A DNA stretch of 48,791 nucleotides, from the NCBI RefSeq assembly GCF_012843705.1, contig NZ_JABAFQ010000014.1, positions 1 to 48,791 on the forward strand. Reading direction: 5' to 3'. A program made the position numbers and the translations under genes. The notes below the pieces were generated by a model. The model ran no database searches and was not told where the DNA came from. It saw only the letters and a program-made list of their open reading frames with translations. Numbering within the stretch: the first letter of the stretch is position 1; each line of letters starts with the position of its first letter. This stretch comes from Fusobacterium sp. FSA-380-WT-3A. Lineage in GTDB: Bacteria > Fusobacteriota > Fusobacteriia > Fusobacteriales > Fusobacteriaceae. Shown here in pieces: positions 34,630-42,917 of this stretch.

Positions 34630-34968
34630 ATGAAGAAAACTATCGTATTTTTTTTGCTGATTAATTCATTAATATTTGCCTCTCAATGTAACGGTGGTTG
34701 GAGGGAAGATTCTATTTTTCTTATTATGACACTAGATAGTACTATATCAAATATACAGGTAGCTAAAAAATCTAAAGATATCCCAAATTTAAAACTTTAT
34801 AAAAAAGATTTAAAAGAACCTTTAAATATTATTGACCATATACTTAATGACCATAAAGAAGCATTATCATATGATACTATTGAACTATTAGAAAAAATGA
34901 AACAAGATACAACAAAAGCTTATGAAAATTTAGAAAAAGATATAAAAAAATTAGAAAAAGAGGATTAA
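34630..34968 (+). CDS. Small secreted protein (112 aa), paralogue A
   Basis: Signal peptide MKKTIVFFLLINSLIFA then SQCNGGWREDSIFLIMTLD. The rest is a charged helical protein ending in a coiled-coil-like Lys/Glu tail. It is clearly related to the protein at 35437-35784: both have signal, C-x-G, R/K-E-D, L-T-L, and (I/L)DHI.N.HK...L. Probably periplasmic. AAAGGAG is close before the ATG. It lies 20 bases after the MerR gene, so it may be co-transcribed with it. Function unknown. Confidence 0.65.
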   Translation: MKKTIVFFLLINSLIFASQCNGGWREDSIFLIMTLDSTISNIQVAKKSKDIPNLKLYKKDLKEPLNIIDHILNDHKEALSYDTIELLEKMKQDTTKAYENLEKDIKKLEKED

Positions 34969-34980
34969 TCCTCTTTTTTT
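34955..34980 (+). terminator. Terminator overlapping the stop of paralogue A
   Basis: AAAAAGAGGA pairs with TCCTCTTTTT around TTAA, which contains the stop codon; T-run follows. Confidence 0.8.
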
Positions 34981-35010
34981 GTAAGTTATAACGCTCTTTT
35001 TATTTTTTAC

Positions 35011-35069
35011 TTGACTTATTTTTCAATAAGTTGTATATTGTTGATACACGATACTTACGTTCGTATAAT
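35011..35069 (+). promoter_or_regulatory. Two tandem promoters of the AbrB-like gene
   Basis: P1: TTGACT (35011-35016), 17 bp, TATATT (35034-35039). P2: TTGATA (35041-35046), 17 bp, TATAAT (35064-35069). The P2 spacer contains an imperfect dyad (ATAC ... GTAT), possibly an operator. Confidence 0.65.
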
Positions 35070-35087
35070 GGAAGTGAGGTGACTTGA

Positions 35088-35267
35088 ATGGAAAATAAAA
35101 AATTCAAGTCTATTAATTTTACAAAAAGTGGTGCAGGAAATTTAGTAGGAAAAATTATCTTACCTAAGAAATGGTTAGATGACATGGAAATTAATATTGA
35201 TAACCCCTTTATTGAACTTTACTATAATGAAAATAAAAAACAAATCATTATAGAAAAGAAAAAGTAA
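35088..35267 (+). CDS. AbrB/SpoVT-like small DNA-binding protein (59 aa)
   Basis: ATG at 35088 with GAGGTGA just upstream. The product reads FTKSGAGNLVGKIILPKKWL, then IELYYNENKKQIIIEKKK: the swapped-hairpin AbrB pattern (short strand, G-K-I-I-L-P, helix, two strands). Such proteins are either transition-state regulators or antitoxins, but no toxin gene is adjacent. It lies between two paralogous secreted-protein genes and may control one of them. Confidence 0.7.
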   Translation: MENKKFKSINFTKSGAGNLVGKIILPKKWLDDMEINIDNPFIELYYNENKKQIIIEKKK

Positions 35268-35277
35268 AATTAATAGT

Positions 35278-35402
35278 TATTCCCATTTCCAACCAATATA
35301 AAAAACTATTTTCCCTATTGGCAGTAGGGAATATCAGTTGAAAATGGGGTAGAATGAGTATAATTCATTCTGACAAATATATTATACTTGTTTTACCCCT
35401 AA
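35278..35402 (+). ncRNA. Highly folded intergenic segment, candidate structured RNA or leader
   Basis: Outer stem 35282-35293 with 35337-35348 (12 positions, one mismatch) encloses a second stem 35311-35317 with 35325-35331 (loop TTGGCAG). Next, AGAATGA (35351-35357) pairs with TCATTCT (35365-35371), and its loop GTATAAT is exactly complementary to ATTATAC at 35381-35387, allowing a pseudoknot. GGGGTA (35346-35351) can pair with TACCCC (35394-35399). It lies just before paralogue B, so it may be its regulatory leader. No known riboswitch class is recognised. Confidence 0.45.
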
Positions 35403-35436
35403 TTTTAAAGCAAAAAATAAAAAAAGGGGAGGTTTT

Positions 35437-35784
35437 ATGAAAAAAATATCATTAATATTTATTTTAATTTTTTCTATTTCTTTTAGTTATCATGAGTGTA
35501 AAGGAACTCTTAAAGAAGATATGGAATATTTAACCTTAAATTTAGAAGTAGCTCAATTTTTTAAGAGAGAGGGAATTAATGATTGTAACATAAAATATTT
35601 AAAAAAATCTATGGAATCATATAAAATATCTCAAGATATTTTAGACCATATAGAAAATTGGCACAAAAACCAATTACTAATAAATGAATCATACTCAGAA
35701 CTTTCATTAATACAAGATAATATAAATGAATCTATTGAAAATATAGAAAACATCTTAAATAGATTTAAAAAAATAGATATATAA
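35437..35784 (+). CDS. Small secreted protein (115 aa), paralogue B
   Basis: Signal peptide MKKISLIFILIFSISFS then YHECKGTLKEDMEYLTLNLE. It shares with paralogue A the mature N-terminus (C-x-G, K-E-D, L-T-L), the central ILDHIENWHKNQL segment and overall length, so the pair arose by duplication. Mostly helical, probably periplasmic. GGGGAGG precedes the ATG. It follows a strongly folded segment and ends in a hairpin at 35786. Function unknown. Confidence 0.65.
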   Translation: MKKISLIFILIFSISFSYHECKGTLKEDMEYLTLNLEVAQFFKREGINDCNIKYLKKSMESYKISQDILDHIENWHKNQLLINESYSELSLIQDNINESIENIENILNRFKKIDI

Positions 35785-35818
35785 TAGGACTATTAGTTAT
35801 AATAGTCCTTATTTTTTT
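35785..35818 (+). terminator. Terminator of paralogue B
   Basis: AGGACTATTA (35786-35795), loop GTTA, TAATAGTCCT (35800-35809), then TATTTTTTT. Confidence 0.88.
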
Positions 35819-35833
35819 AGATATTTTATTTTT

Positions 35834-35857
35834 TATTAATGTATATATACATTAATA
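35834..35857. repeat. 24-bp perfect palindrome, copy 3
   Basis: Identical to copies 1 and 2. It lies 44 bases upstream of the -35 box of the DUF2156 gene, a place typical for an upstream regulator site. Confidence 0.9.
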
Positions 35858-35900
35858 TTTTTTCTTTTTTGAATAAATATAAAAATAGTTATGATTTTAA

Positions 35901-35929
35901 TTGACATATTAAAACTATTGGTATATATT
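35901..35929 (+). promoter_or_regulatory. Promoter of the DUF2156 gene
   Basis: TTGACA (35901-35906), 17 bp, TATATT (35924-35929). Confidence 0.75.
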
Positions 35930-35961
35930 ATTAATATTGTATAAATAAGGTGGTGTTAATA

Positions 35962-36825
35962 TTGCTAAAAGATTTAACTATTGATTCAAAAAGTGAGATT
36001 GATTCTTTTCTAAAGTATAGATTTCAATTATCTGATTTAAATTTTACAAATTTATTAATTTGGAGTAAAAGTGAAAATATAAAATATTATATAGAAGATG
36101 AAACTCTTTTTATCAAAGGAAATTATATGGGAGAGGACTATTATTTTTCTCCTATTAGAAAAGATTTAGATTTCGAAAAATTAAAAGTTGCTTTTAAAAA
36201 AATAGCTGATGAAAAAGTTCACACTGTTTTTATTCCTTGTGAATATGGGGATATATTAAAAGATGAATTCAATCTTATAAAATCGAGAGATTCTTTCGAC
36301 TACATCTATAATCAAGTTGATTTAGGAGAGTTAAAAGGAAGAAAATTCTCTCAAAAGAAAAATAAGATAAATCAATTTATAAAAAAATATAATTTTACCT
36401 ATGAAAAAATCTCCGAAGAAAATATTGATAAAATTATAGAATTTCAATATCAATGGCTTATAAATAAAATTAATTTAGAGCCTGAATCTAAAGAGATTTT
36501 AGAGGAAGAAAATTTAGGAATTATTGAAATTTTAAAAAATTACTTTACTTTAAATCTTCGTGGAGGATTAATAAGGGTTGATAATAAGCTTATTGGATAT
36601 GCTATTGGAGAAAAAATAACAGAAGATATGGGGGTTATTCATATTGAAAAAGGTAATACTGAGTATTCTGGAATTTACCAAATGATAAATAAATTTGTAG
36701 CGAAAGAAGAATTTTCAGATGTAAAATATCTTAATAGAGAAGATGATTTTGGAGTTGAGGGATTAAGAACTGCAAAAATGTCTTACCACCCCATAAAACT
36801 TTTAGAAAAATACACTATGATATAG
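35962..36825 (+). CDS. DUF2156 / LPG-synthase C-terminal-like protein (287 aa)
   Basis: Soluble GNAT-like fold related to the C-terminal domain of phosphatidylglycerol lysyltransferase, without the membrane part. Segments: FTNLLIWSKSE, YYFSPI, KKNKINQFIKKYNFTYEKI, the acyltransferase-like RGGLIRVDNKLIGYAIGE, and YLNREDDFGVEGLRTAKMSYHP at the end. The frame extends to a GTG at 35950, but a TTG at 35962 has AAGGTGG at 8 bases and is the likely start. It is co-transcribed with the next gene (11-base gap). Its substrate is unknown. Confidence 0.75.
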   Translation: MLKDLTIDSKSEIDSFLKYRFQLSDLNFTNLLIWSKSENIKYYIEDETLFIKGNYMGEDYYFSPIRKDLDFEKLKVAFKKIADEKVHTVFIPCEYGDILKDEFNLIKSRDSFDYIYNQVDLGELKGRKFSQKKNKINQFIKKYNFTYEKISEENIDKIIEFQYQWLINKINLEPESKEILEEENLGIIEILKNYFTLNLRGGLIRVDNKLIGYAIGEKITEDMGVIHIEKGNTEYSGIYQMINKFVAKEEFSDVKYLNREDDFGVEGLRTAKMSYHPIKLLEKYTMI

Positions 36826-36836
36826 TTGGAGGAATT

Positions 36837-37556
36837 ATGAAAATTTTTTATATATTTCACAGTGGTTTTGCTATAGAATTAGATAATTACAAATTTATCT
36901 TTGATTACTACTCAAAATATAAAAAAGAAAATAGAAAATTTAAAATAGAAGATTTTATTATTGATAGTAAGAATATTCTAGTTTTTTCATCTCATAGTCA
37001 TAATGACCATTTTGATGAGAAAATTCTTAAATGGAAAGAGGTTAATCCAAATATTAAATACATTCTAAGTGATGATATTAAATTAATTTCAAAAAATTTT
37101 AATTGCCACTTTGTAAAAGAGGGGGATATATTAAAAATTGATGATATTGAGATAAAAGTTTTTAGTTCAACTGATTTAGGAGTTTCATTTTTCATAAAAT
37201 ACAAAGATAAAACTTTCTTCCATTCAGGAGATTTAAACTGGTGGTATTGGTCAGATGACACAAAAGAGGAAGAAGAATATATGAGAAATCTATATTTTGA
37301 TAAAATTCAAGCTATTGAAAACTCTTTAAAAGGTGAAACTATAGACTATCTTTTCTATCCTGTTGACCCAAGACTTGAAGAATTTGGTTTTTTAGGTGTT
37401 GAATATTTCCTAGAAAAATTAAAAGTAAAAAATCTTATACCTATGCATATGTTCCGTAAATATAATTTTGTAGATAAATTAGAGCTAAAACTAAAAGATA
37501 TATCTATCATCAAAACTAAAGAGGAAAACTCTTTAATCTTAGAAACTGAAAATTAA
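36837..37556 (+). CDS. Metallo-beta-lactamase-fold hydrolase (239 aa)
   Basis: Contains the metal site SSHSHNDHFD (H-x-H-x-D-H, near residue 55) and FHSGDLNWWYW, and a late MHMFR histidine. UlaG-like in plan. Reaction unknown. GGAGG precedes the ATG by 5 bases. It forms an operon with the DUF2156 gene. An imperfect hairpin follows, and the convergent GNAT gene shares the terminator at 37696. Confidence 0.8.
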   Translation: MKIFYIFHSGFAIELDNYKFIFDYYSKYKKENRKFKIEDFIIDSKNILVFSSHSHNDHFDEKILKWKEVNPNIKYILSDDIKLISKNFNCHFVKEGDILKIDDIEIKVFSSTDLGVSFFIKYKDKTFFHSGDLNWWYWSDDTKEEEEYMRNLYFDKIQAIENSLKGETIDYLFYPVDPRLEEFGFLGVEYFLEKLKVKNLIPMHMFRKYNFVDKLELKLKDISIIKTKEENSLILETEN

Positions 37557-37695
37557 GAAATAATTATTGTTTACCTTTGTATTTTTGTATAGTTAATATA
37601 AGTTATACAATTTCTTAATAATTTTTTCTACCTCATTTTACTATATTTTGAGGCAGAAAATAATAGTATGATGCATTAAACCTAAAGAGTTAATA

Positions 37696-37745
37696 AAAAA
37701 GGAGATTATTGTTTTATAATAAAAATTTACAATATCTCCTTTTTA
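37696..37745. terminator. Bidirectional terminator between the metallo-hydrolase and GNAT genes
   Basis: AAAAAGGAGAT..ATTGT on the left pairs with ACAAT.ATCTCCTTTTT on the right, with a one-base bulge. Confidence 0.75.
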
Positions 37746-37754
37746 TAATACTTT

Positions 37755-38906
37755 TTATTGATAATCTTGAATATAGTTTTTTCCAACCACAAATACTTTT
37801 TTCAATTCTTCCAAAGCTTCAATATTTTTTACTTGAATTTTCTCCAAAAATAACAATTCATCTACAGTAAGTTGTCCAAATAAAAGTGAAGATAAATCAC
37901 CTATATTTATTTTAATATCCCAATAGTTAGATTTTTCAAAACTTATTTCTCCCTCACTATTAAATTTATAAACTCCATTATTTTCTTCTATTATATCATC
38001 ATTTATAAAAATATTAATGTTTATATGACTATATTTTACCATTCTAAATACTGATATTGGGTTTAAAATTCTACCCATAATAAATGGATATTTTTCTTTA
38101 GTTATAGTATTTTGATTTAAAAAACAATAATCTAATATACTATCATCAGGGTTTTTTATTAGGATTTCTTGATAATATTCCTTAAAAGTTTTTACAAAGG
38201 CAAGTAGATTTTCTATAGCCTTTTTGTCCACTCCAAATATTTCTCTAATCTCAATCTTTTCTTTTCTATAAAGAGCTATATAACCTTTTATCTCATTATC
38301 TAAATAAATAGAATAAATATCTCCACCATCATTTCTAATCTCTCCTATCCATTTTTTATAATATTCTCTATCTCTTTCTACATAGGTATTAAAATTTTTC
38401 ATTCTTTCCCTATAAATTTTATCCAATTCTAAATAATCTCTATCAATATCAACTTTTTTTATACTATAATCTCTATCTATTTTATTATAGGGAATTTCAT
38501 CAATTTTCATAGAATATTCTACTAAATTACTTATATATTCAAAGCCGTATTTTCTATATATCATTGGATTTATTGGACAAAGATAGAAAAATTCCATTCC
38601 TTTATGTCTATTATCAATAATACAACTTTTTATTAATCTATCCATATAACCTTTTCCTCTATATTCTGGCAAAACTCCTACACCTACAATATAGACAGAG
38701 TTAAATAGATTTCCATTTATATTCAATTTATATGGATTTTCATGAAGTGAAGCTTTAATCTCATTATCTTCTTCTAATACCAAAAATTTATCTTTATTAT
38801 ATAGATTACTAAAATAAAATTCTCTCTCCTCATAAGAATCTAAAAAACACTCTTTCCAAATCTCTTTGGCTTTTTCAAAATCTCTATCTAATCCATATCT
38901 TATCAT
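37755..38906 (-). CDS. GNAT-family N-acetyltransferase, Eis-like (383 aa)
   Basis: N-terminal GNAT domain with the acetyl-CoA loop VGVGVLPEYRGKGYMDRLI (about 70-90) and YRKYGFEYI. A second acetyltransferase-like domain and an SCP-like C-terminal domain (about 280-383, DLSSLLFGQLTVDELLF) give the three-part Eis plan. It may acetylate amines or peptides; the substrate is unknown. AAGGAG precedes the ATG. Confidence 0.85.
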   Translation of the reverse strand: MIRYGLDRDFEKAKEIWKECFLDSYEEREFYFSNLYNKDKFLVLEEDNEIKASLHENPYKLNINGNLFNSVYIVGVGVLPEYRGKGYMDRLIKSCIIDNRHKGMEFFYLCPINPMIYRKYGFEYISNLVEYSMKIDEIPYNKIDRDYSIKKVDIDRDYLELDKIYRERMKNFNTYVERDREYYKKWIGEIRNDGGDIYSIYLDNEIKGYIALYRKEKIEIREIFGVDKKAIENLLAFVKTFKEYYQEILIKNPDDSILDYCFLNQNTITKEKYPFIMGRILNPISVFRMVKYSHININIFINDDIIEENNGVYKFNSEGEISFEKSNYWDIKINIGDLSSLLFGQLTVDELLFLEKIQVKNIEALEELKKVFVVGKNYIQDYQ

Positions 38907-38937
38907 TGATATTCTCCTTTTTATATTTTTCTATATT

Positions 38938-39240
38938 ATAATTTAAGTGAGAGAAAAAATCTATTATAAATTATTTTATTTTAATTATAAATTTTATTTT
39001 TATTCATATACATATTATTTTCATAAAAGTTTTTAATATGAATTTAATATTATTCCTTATTTTTCATTGACATCTAAATTTTATTTTTTAAAAGATTCTT
39101 TTAGAGAAAAATTATATAAAAATCTATTTTTTATTTTTATTTATATACACATTTTATTCCTTCAATTTAATTCATTTTATATAAAATTAATTCAAATTTT
39201 AAAAATTAAAATATATCTTTTTATAAATAAAATTTTCTAA
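38938..39240. other. AT-rich intergenic stretch with origin-like motif copies
   Basis: Gene-free. TATTCATATACA at 39001-39012, followed by ATTATTTTCATAA, closely resembles the first iteron-like repeat at 45411 and its right flank. A weaker TTATATACACA lies near 39140. No other structure was seen. Confidence 0.4.
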
Positions 39241-39248
39241 TCAAAAAA

Positions 39249-39288
39249 TAAAAAAGACTACCTTATATTGTGTGGTAGACTTTTTTAT
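39249..39288 (-). terminator. Terminator of mnmG
   Basis: CTACC pairs with GGTAG, extended by A/T runs on both sides with one mismatch. It lies just past the stop codon. Confidence 0.7.
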
Positions 39289-39303
39289 TTTTGTCTATAT
39301 ACA

Positions 39304-41163
39304 TTATTTTTTATTTATATTTCCTAATAATATAGCTATATCATTTCCTGTTACTCCACTTATTCTACTAGCCTCACCTATTGATAGTGGTCTTACTTCA
39401 CAAAGTCCAGCTCTAGCTATATTTGATATACCTTGTACAGTTTCAAAATCAAAATCTTTCGGTATCATTATCCCCTCTAATCTTTTGAATTTTTCAATCT
39501 GTTCCATCTCTCTTTTGATAAATATATCATACTTAGTTATGGTTTCAATTTGACTTCTTACAAACTTAGGATAATTTTCTATATCTAAACCTAACTCTTT
39601 TGCCATATCTTCATAAGTTAACTCTTTAAATTTAAGTAACTCATTGGCTGTAATTCCCTTAGTAAGTTTTTTATCAGAACCATATTTTTCTAAGATTTCA
39701 TTGGCCAATCTCATAGGTACTTTTACCTCTTTCAAATGTTCTACTTCTTTTAAAACATTGGCTTTAGCCTCTTTTAATATTTCTATTTTCTCATCTGATA
39801 AAAGTCCAATTTCAATAGCTTTATCCAAAAGTCTCATAAATCCATTATCAAATCTTAAAGTCAATCTATATTCAGACCTAGATGGTAAAGCTCTATAAGG
39901 TTCTGGAGTTTTCTTATGGATAATATCATCTATTAAAACACCAATATATCCTTCACTTCTATCTATTATTACAGGGTCTTTTCCCATAGTCTTTCTAGCA
40001 GCATTAACACCAGCTATAAATCCTTGGGCAGCTGCCTCTTCATAACCAGAAGTACCATTTATTTGACCAGCTGTAAATAATCCTTCTACAATTTTATTTT
40101 CAAGACTTGGATACATTTGATAAGCTGGTATATAGTCGTATTCAACAGCATAACCATATCTCATTATTTTGGCATTTTCAAGTCCAGCTATTGTCTTTAA
40201 TATAGCATCTTGAGCAAAAGGAGGCATAGCTGTTGTAAGTCCATTTACATAAAGTTCATTTGATTCACTTGATTCTAACTCTAAGAAAATTTGATGATTT
40301 TTCTTTTCTGGAAAGTTAAGAACTTTTCTATCAATAGATGGACAATGTCTAGGTCCGTGAGTTTCTATAATTCCAGATACTATTGGAGAATATTTAAGTA
40401 ATTCTTGTATAACTTCAATAGTTTTTTCAGTTGTATGAGTAAGCCAAGTTGGTACTACATTATTCTCCTCTTTTTCAGTAAATAATGAGAAATATCTAGG
40501 GTGTTTTTCTCCTTCTAACTCCTCCATTTTAGAGAAATCTACTGTTTTTTTATCAAGTCTAGGAGGTGTAGCTGTTTGGTATCTCTCCATGTGAATTCCA
40601 GCTTTTATAATACTATCAGAAAGTTTTTCAGCTGCTTTTTCTCCTTGTCTTCCACCTATATATTCAATATCCCCTATAACTATTCTACCATTTAAAAAAG
40701 TTCCTGTAGCTAAAACTACAGCTTTAGAATAGTATCTAAGTCCTAAAGAGGTTACAACCCCTTTTATTTTTCCTTCTTCTACTATAATTTCATCTACACT
40801 TTCCTGTAATGAATCTAAATTATCAGTAGACTCCACTAAATCTTTCATTTTAATTCTATAAAGATATTTATCAGCCTGTCCTCTAGTTATTCTAGCAGCA
40901 GGACCTTTACTTGTATTTAAGTCTTTTAATTGAAGATTATATTTATCAATATGTCTTCCCATCTCTCCACCTAAAATATCAAGTTCAGCCACTAGGTTAC
41001 TTTTTCCAGGACCACCGATTGATGGATTACAAGACATCATTGAAATTGTATCTAAAGATAAAGTTATAAGTAAAGTTTTTCTTCCAAGTCTAGCAGAAGC
41101 AAGGGCTGCTTCAACACCTCCATGACCTCCACCAACAACTATAACATCATATAAATTTTCCAT
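39304..41163 (-). CDS. mnmG: tRNA uridine-5-carboxymethylaminomethyl modification enzyme MnmG (GidA)
   Basis: FAD-binding subunit that with MnmE modifies the wobble uridine of several tRNAs. The FAD motif VVGGGHGGVEAALASARLG starts the protein; SCNPSIGGPGKSNLVAELD, GPRHCPSIDRKVLNFPEK and GQINGTSGYEEAAAQGFIAG are family signatures. It is 619 aa, normal. AAGGAG precedes the ATG. It is separated from mnmE by 372 bases with no shared transcript. A 24-bp palindrome ends 22 bases before the ATG, as at folBK. Confidence 0.97.
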   Translation of the reverse strand: MENLYDVIVVGGGHGGVEAALASARLGRKTLLITLSLDTISMMSCNPSIGGPGKSNLVAELDILGGEMGRHIDKYNLQLKDLNTSKGPAARITRGQADKYLYRIKMKDLVESTDNLDSLQESVDEIIVEEGKIKGVVTSLGLRYYSKAVVLATGTFLNGRIVIGDIEYIGGRQGEKAAEKLSDSIIKAGIHMERYQTATPPRLDKKTVDFSKMEELEGEKHPRYFSLFTEKEENNVVPTWLTHTTEKTIEVIQELLKYSPIVSGIIETHGPRHCPSIDRKVLNFPEKKNHQIFLELESSESNELYVNGLTTAMPPFAQDAILKTIAGLENAKIMRYGYAVEYDYIPAYQMYPSLENKIVEGLFTAGQINGTSGYEEAAAQGFIAGVNAARKTMGKDPVIIDRSEGYIGVLIDDIIHKKTPEPYRALPSRSEYRLTLRFDNGFMRLLDKAIEIGLLSDEKIEILKEAKANVLKEVEHLKEVKVPMRLANEILEKYGSDKKLTKGITANELLKFKELTYEDMAKELGLDIENYPKFVRSQIETITKYDIFIKREMEQIEKFKRLEGIMIPKDFDFETVQGISNIARAGLCEVRPLSIGEASRISGVTGNDIAILLGNINKK

Positions 41164-41185
41164 TTATGTTTCTCCTTACAAATTT

Positions 41186-41209
41186 TATTAATGTATATAT
41201 ACATTAATA
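41186..41209. repeat. 24-bp perfect palindrome, copy 4
   Basis: Identical to the other copies. It lies just upstream of the mnmG ribosome binding site, at the same distance from the ATG as copy 1 from folBK. Confidence 0.9.
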
Positions 41210-41302
41210 ATTACCCTTAATATCCAAATTCTTTTTCTATACTTCCAAAATAAAATTTTTGTAATAAAAAAATCTAAATTAAAAATTATGTAATTTATGA
41301 TG

Positions 41303-41406
41303 AAAAGTTAGATTAACTTAGTGATATGGAACGCTTAAAAACACAACTGTTTGAGCAAATCGAGTTTTGTGTTTTTAGTGAGACGAACTCTAGTTAATCA
41401 ACTTTT
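41303..41406. repeat. About 104-bp imperfect palindrome between mnmG and mnmE
   Basis: Outer arms 41303-41318 and 41392-41406 (one bulged base), inner arms 41336-41346 and 41367-41377 (perfect 11 bp). The terminal loop contains TTTGAGCAAATCGAG. It is more GC-rich than its surroundings and has no coding frame. It could be a mobile palindromic repeat or a structured RNA; it occurs once in the window. Confidence 0.6.
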
Positions 41407-41499
41407 TGGAATATGGAATAATTTTTAATTTTATTTATAATATATTTTTAATTTCCGAAAATTTTATTTCTTAATAATTTTAAAGTTAACAAACAATAA

Positions 41500-41533
41500 A
41501 ATAAGGACTATTAATAATAACAGCCCTTAATTT
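41500..41533 (-). terminator. Terminator of the rpmH-mnmE gene block
   Basis: 11-bp stem with two G-U pairs (41503-41513 with 41518-41528), loop of four, T-rich tail. Confidence 0.82.
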
Positions 41534-41535
41534 TT

Positions 41536-42903
41536 CTATTTACCTACACAGAAATTACTAAATATATGGTCTAATAAATCTTCACTAGATATCTCTCCAG
41601 TTACCTCTGATAATGAATCCATAGCATCATTTAAATCCACAGCTATTAAATCCATTGGATAACCCATATCTATTGTTTCAAAAATATTTTCTATAGCTTT
41701 TTTTGTTTTTTCAAGAGCTGATTTATGTCTTATATTTGTGATTATAAGCTTTTCAGAACTATCCTCAATATTTTCAGATAGGATAAAATTATAAATTTCA
41801 TTTTCAAGATTTTCTATACCGATATTTTCAAGAGCTGATATCTCTATCCATTTCTTAACTTTAGTTAGAGAAGTTATATCTAATTTTCTCTCAATATCTA
41901 TCTTATTTAATATTCCTATTACCTTTTCACTTTGGATATTTTCATATATCTCTTTGTCTTCTTCAGATAACTCTCTTGAAGAATCCATTACAAATAATAC
42001 TAAATCTGCTTCTTGTAAAACTTTTTTAGATTTTTGAACCCCAATATTTTCAACTTCATCTTGAGTTTCTCGAATTCCAGCTGTATCTACCATTACTAAT
42101 GGTATTCCTTTAATATTAATAATTTCCTCTATTGTATCTCTTGTAGTACCAGCAATACTTGTTACGATTGCTCTTTCCTCTCTTAAAATTGAGTTTAAAA
42201 GGCTAGATTTTCCAACATTAGGCTTTCCAACAATAGCTGTTTTTATACCCTCTTTTATCATCTTACCTTTATCATATGATTCTACAAGTTTTGTTATTGT
42301 ATCATGTACATTATGTAAATCTCTTATAAGATTATCAGGGATTGGTTCATCTACACCTTCCTCTGGATAATCTAAGACCACATTAACATGAGCAGCCACA
42401 TCTAAAAGTATCTTTTTAAGATGAGCTATTTGTTCTTTTAAATCTCCTCTCAAATTATTTAAAGAAAGAGATATACTTTTTTCTGTTTTTCCATGGATTA
42501 AATCTATTACAGCTTCAGCCTGAGTCAAATCAAGTCTTCCATTTAAAAAAGCTCTTCTTGTAAACTCACCTGGTTCAGCTATTTTACATCCATTTTTTAA
42601 TACAAGTTCCAATACTTTTTCAGTTATTAAATATCCCCCATGACAGTTTATCTCTACAATATCCTCTCTAGTATAAGTATTAGGAGCTTTCATAACAGAT
42701 ACCAATACTTCATCTACTAAAGTTTCATTGTCATAAATATGCCCATAGTTAATTGTATAACTTTTTATATCCTCAACATTTTTTTGAGATTTAGGTTTGA
42801 AAACTTTCCCTAGTATCTCAATAGCTTTATCTCCAGATAATCTAACTATACCTATTCCACCTTCACCACGAGGTGTAGATATAGCAGCGATAGTATCAAA
42901 CAT
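41536..42903 (-). CDS. mnmE: tRNA modification GTPase MnmE (TrmE)
   Basis: Partner of MnmG in wobble-uridine modification. N-terminal folate-binding domain ([22 protein letters not shown]), helical domain, and an inserted G domain with [12 protein letters not shown] (G1), DTAG (G3) and NKID (G4). It ends in the conserved FCVGK with the catalytic cysteine. It is 455 aa, normal. It is 14 bases after jag in the ribosomal-protein/insertase operon. Confidence 0.97.
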   Translation of the reverse strand: MFDTIAAISTPRGEGGIGIVRLSGDKAIEILGKVFKPKSQKNVEDIKSYTINYGHIYDNETLVDEVLVSVMKAPNTYTREDIVEINCHGGYLITEKVLELVLKNGCKIAEPGEFTRRAFLNGRLDLTQAEAVIDLIHGKTEKSISLSLNNLRGDLKEQIAHLKKILLDVAAHVNVVLDYPEEGVDEPIPDNLIRDLHNVHDTITKLVESYDKGKMIKEGIKTAIVGKPNVGKSSLLNSILREERAIVTSIAGTTRDTIEEIINIKGIPLVMVDTAGIRETQDEVENIGVQKSKKVLQEADLVLFVMDSSRELSEEDKEIYENIQSEKVIGILNKIDIERKLDITSLTKVKKWIEISALENIGIENLENEIYNFILSENIEDSSEKLIITNIRHKSALEKTKKAIENIFETIDMGYPMDLIAVDLNDAMDSLSEVTGEISSEDLLDHIFSNFCVGK

Positions 42904-42917
42904 TATACCTCACCTAC

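Noticed and set aside
35088-35784. AbrB-like gene as the antitoxin of a classic toxin-antitoxin pair
   Set aside because: The following gene has a signal peptide and is separated by a long folded segment; it does not look like a cytoplasmic toxin.
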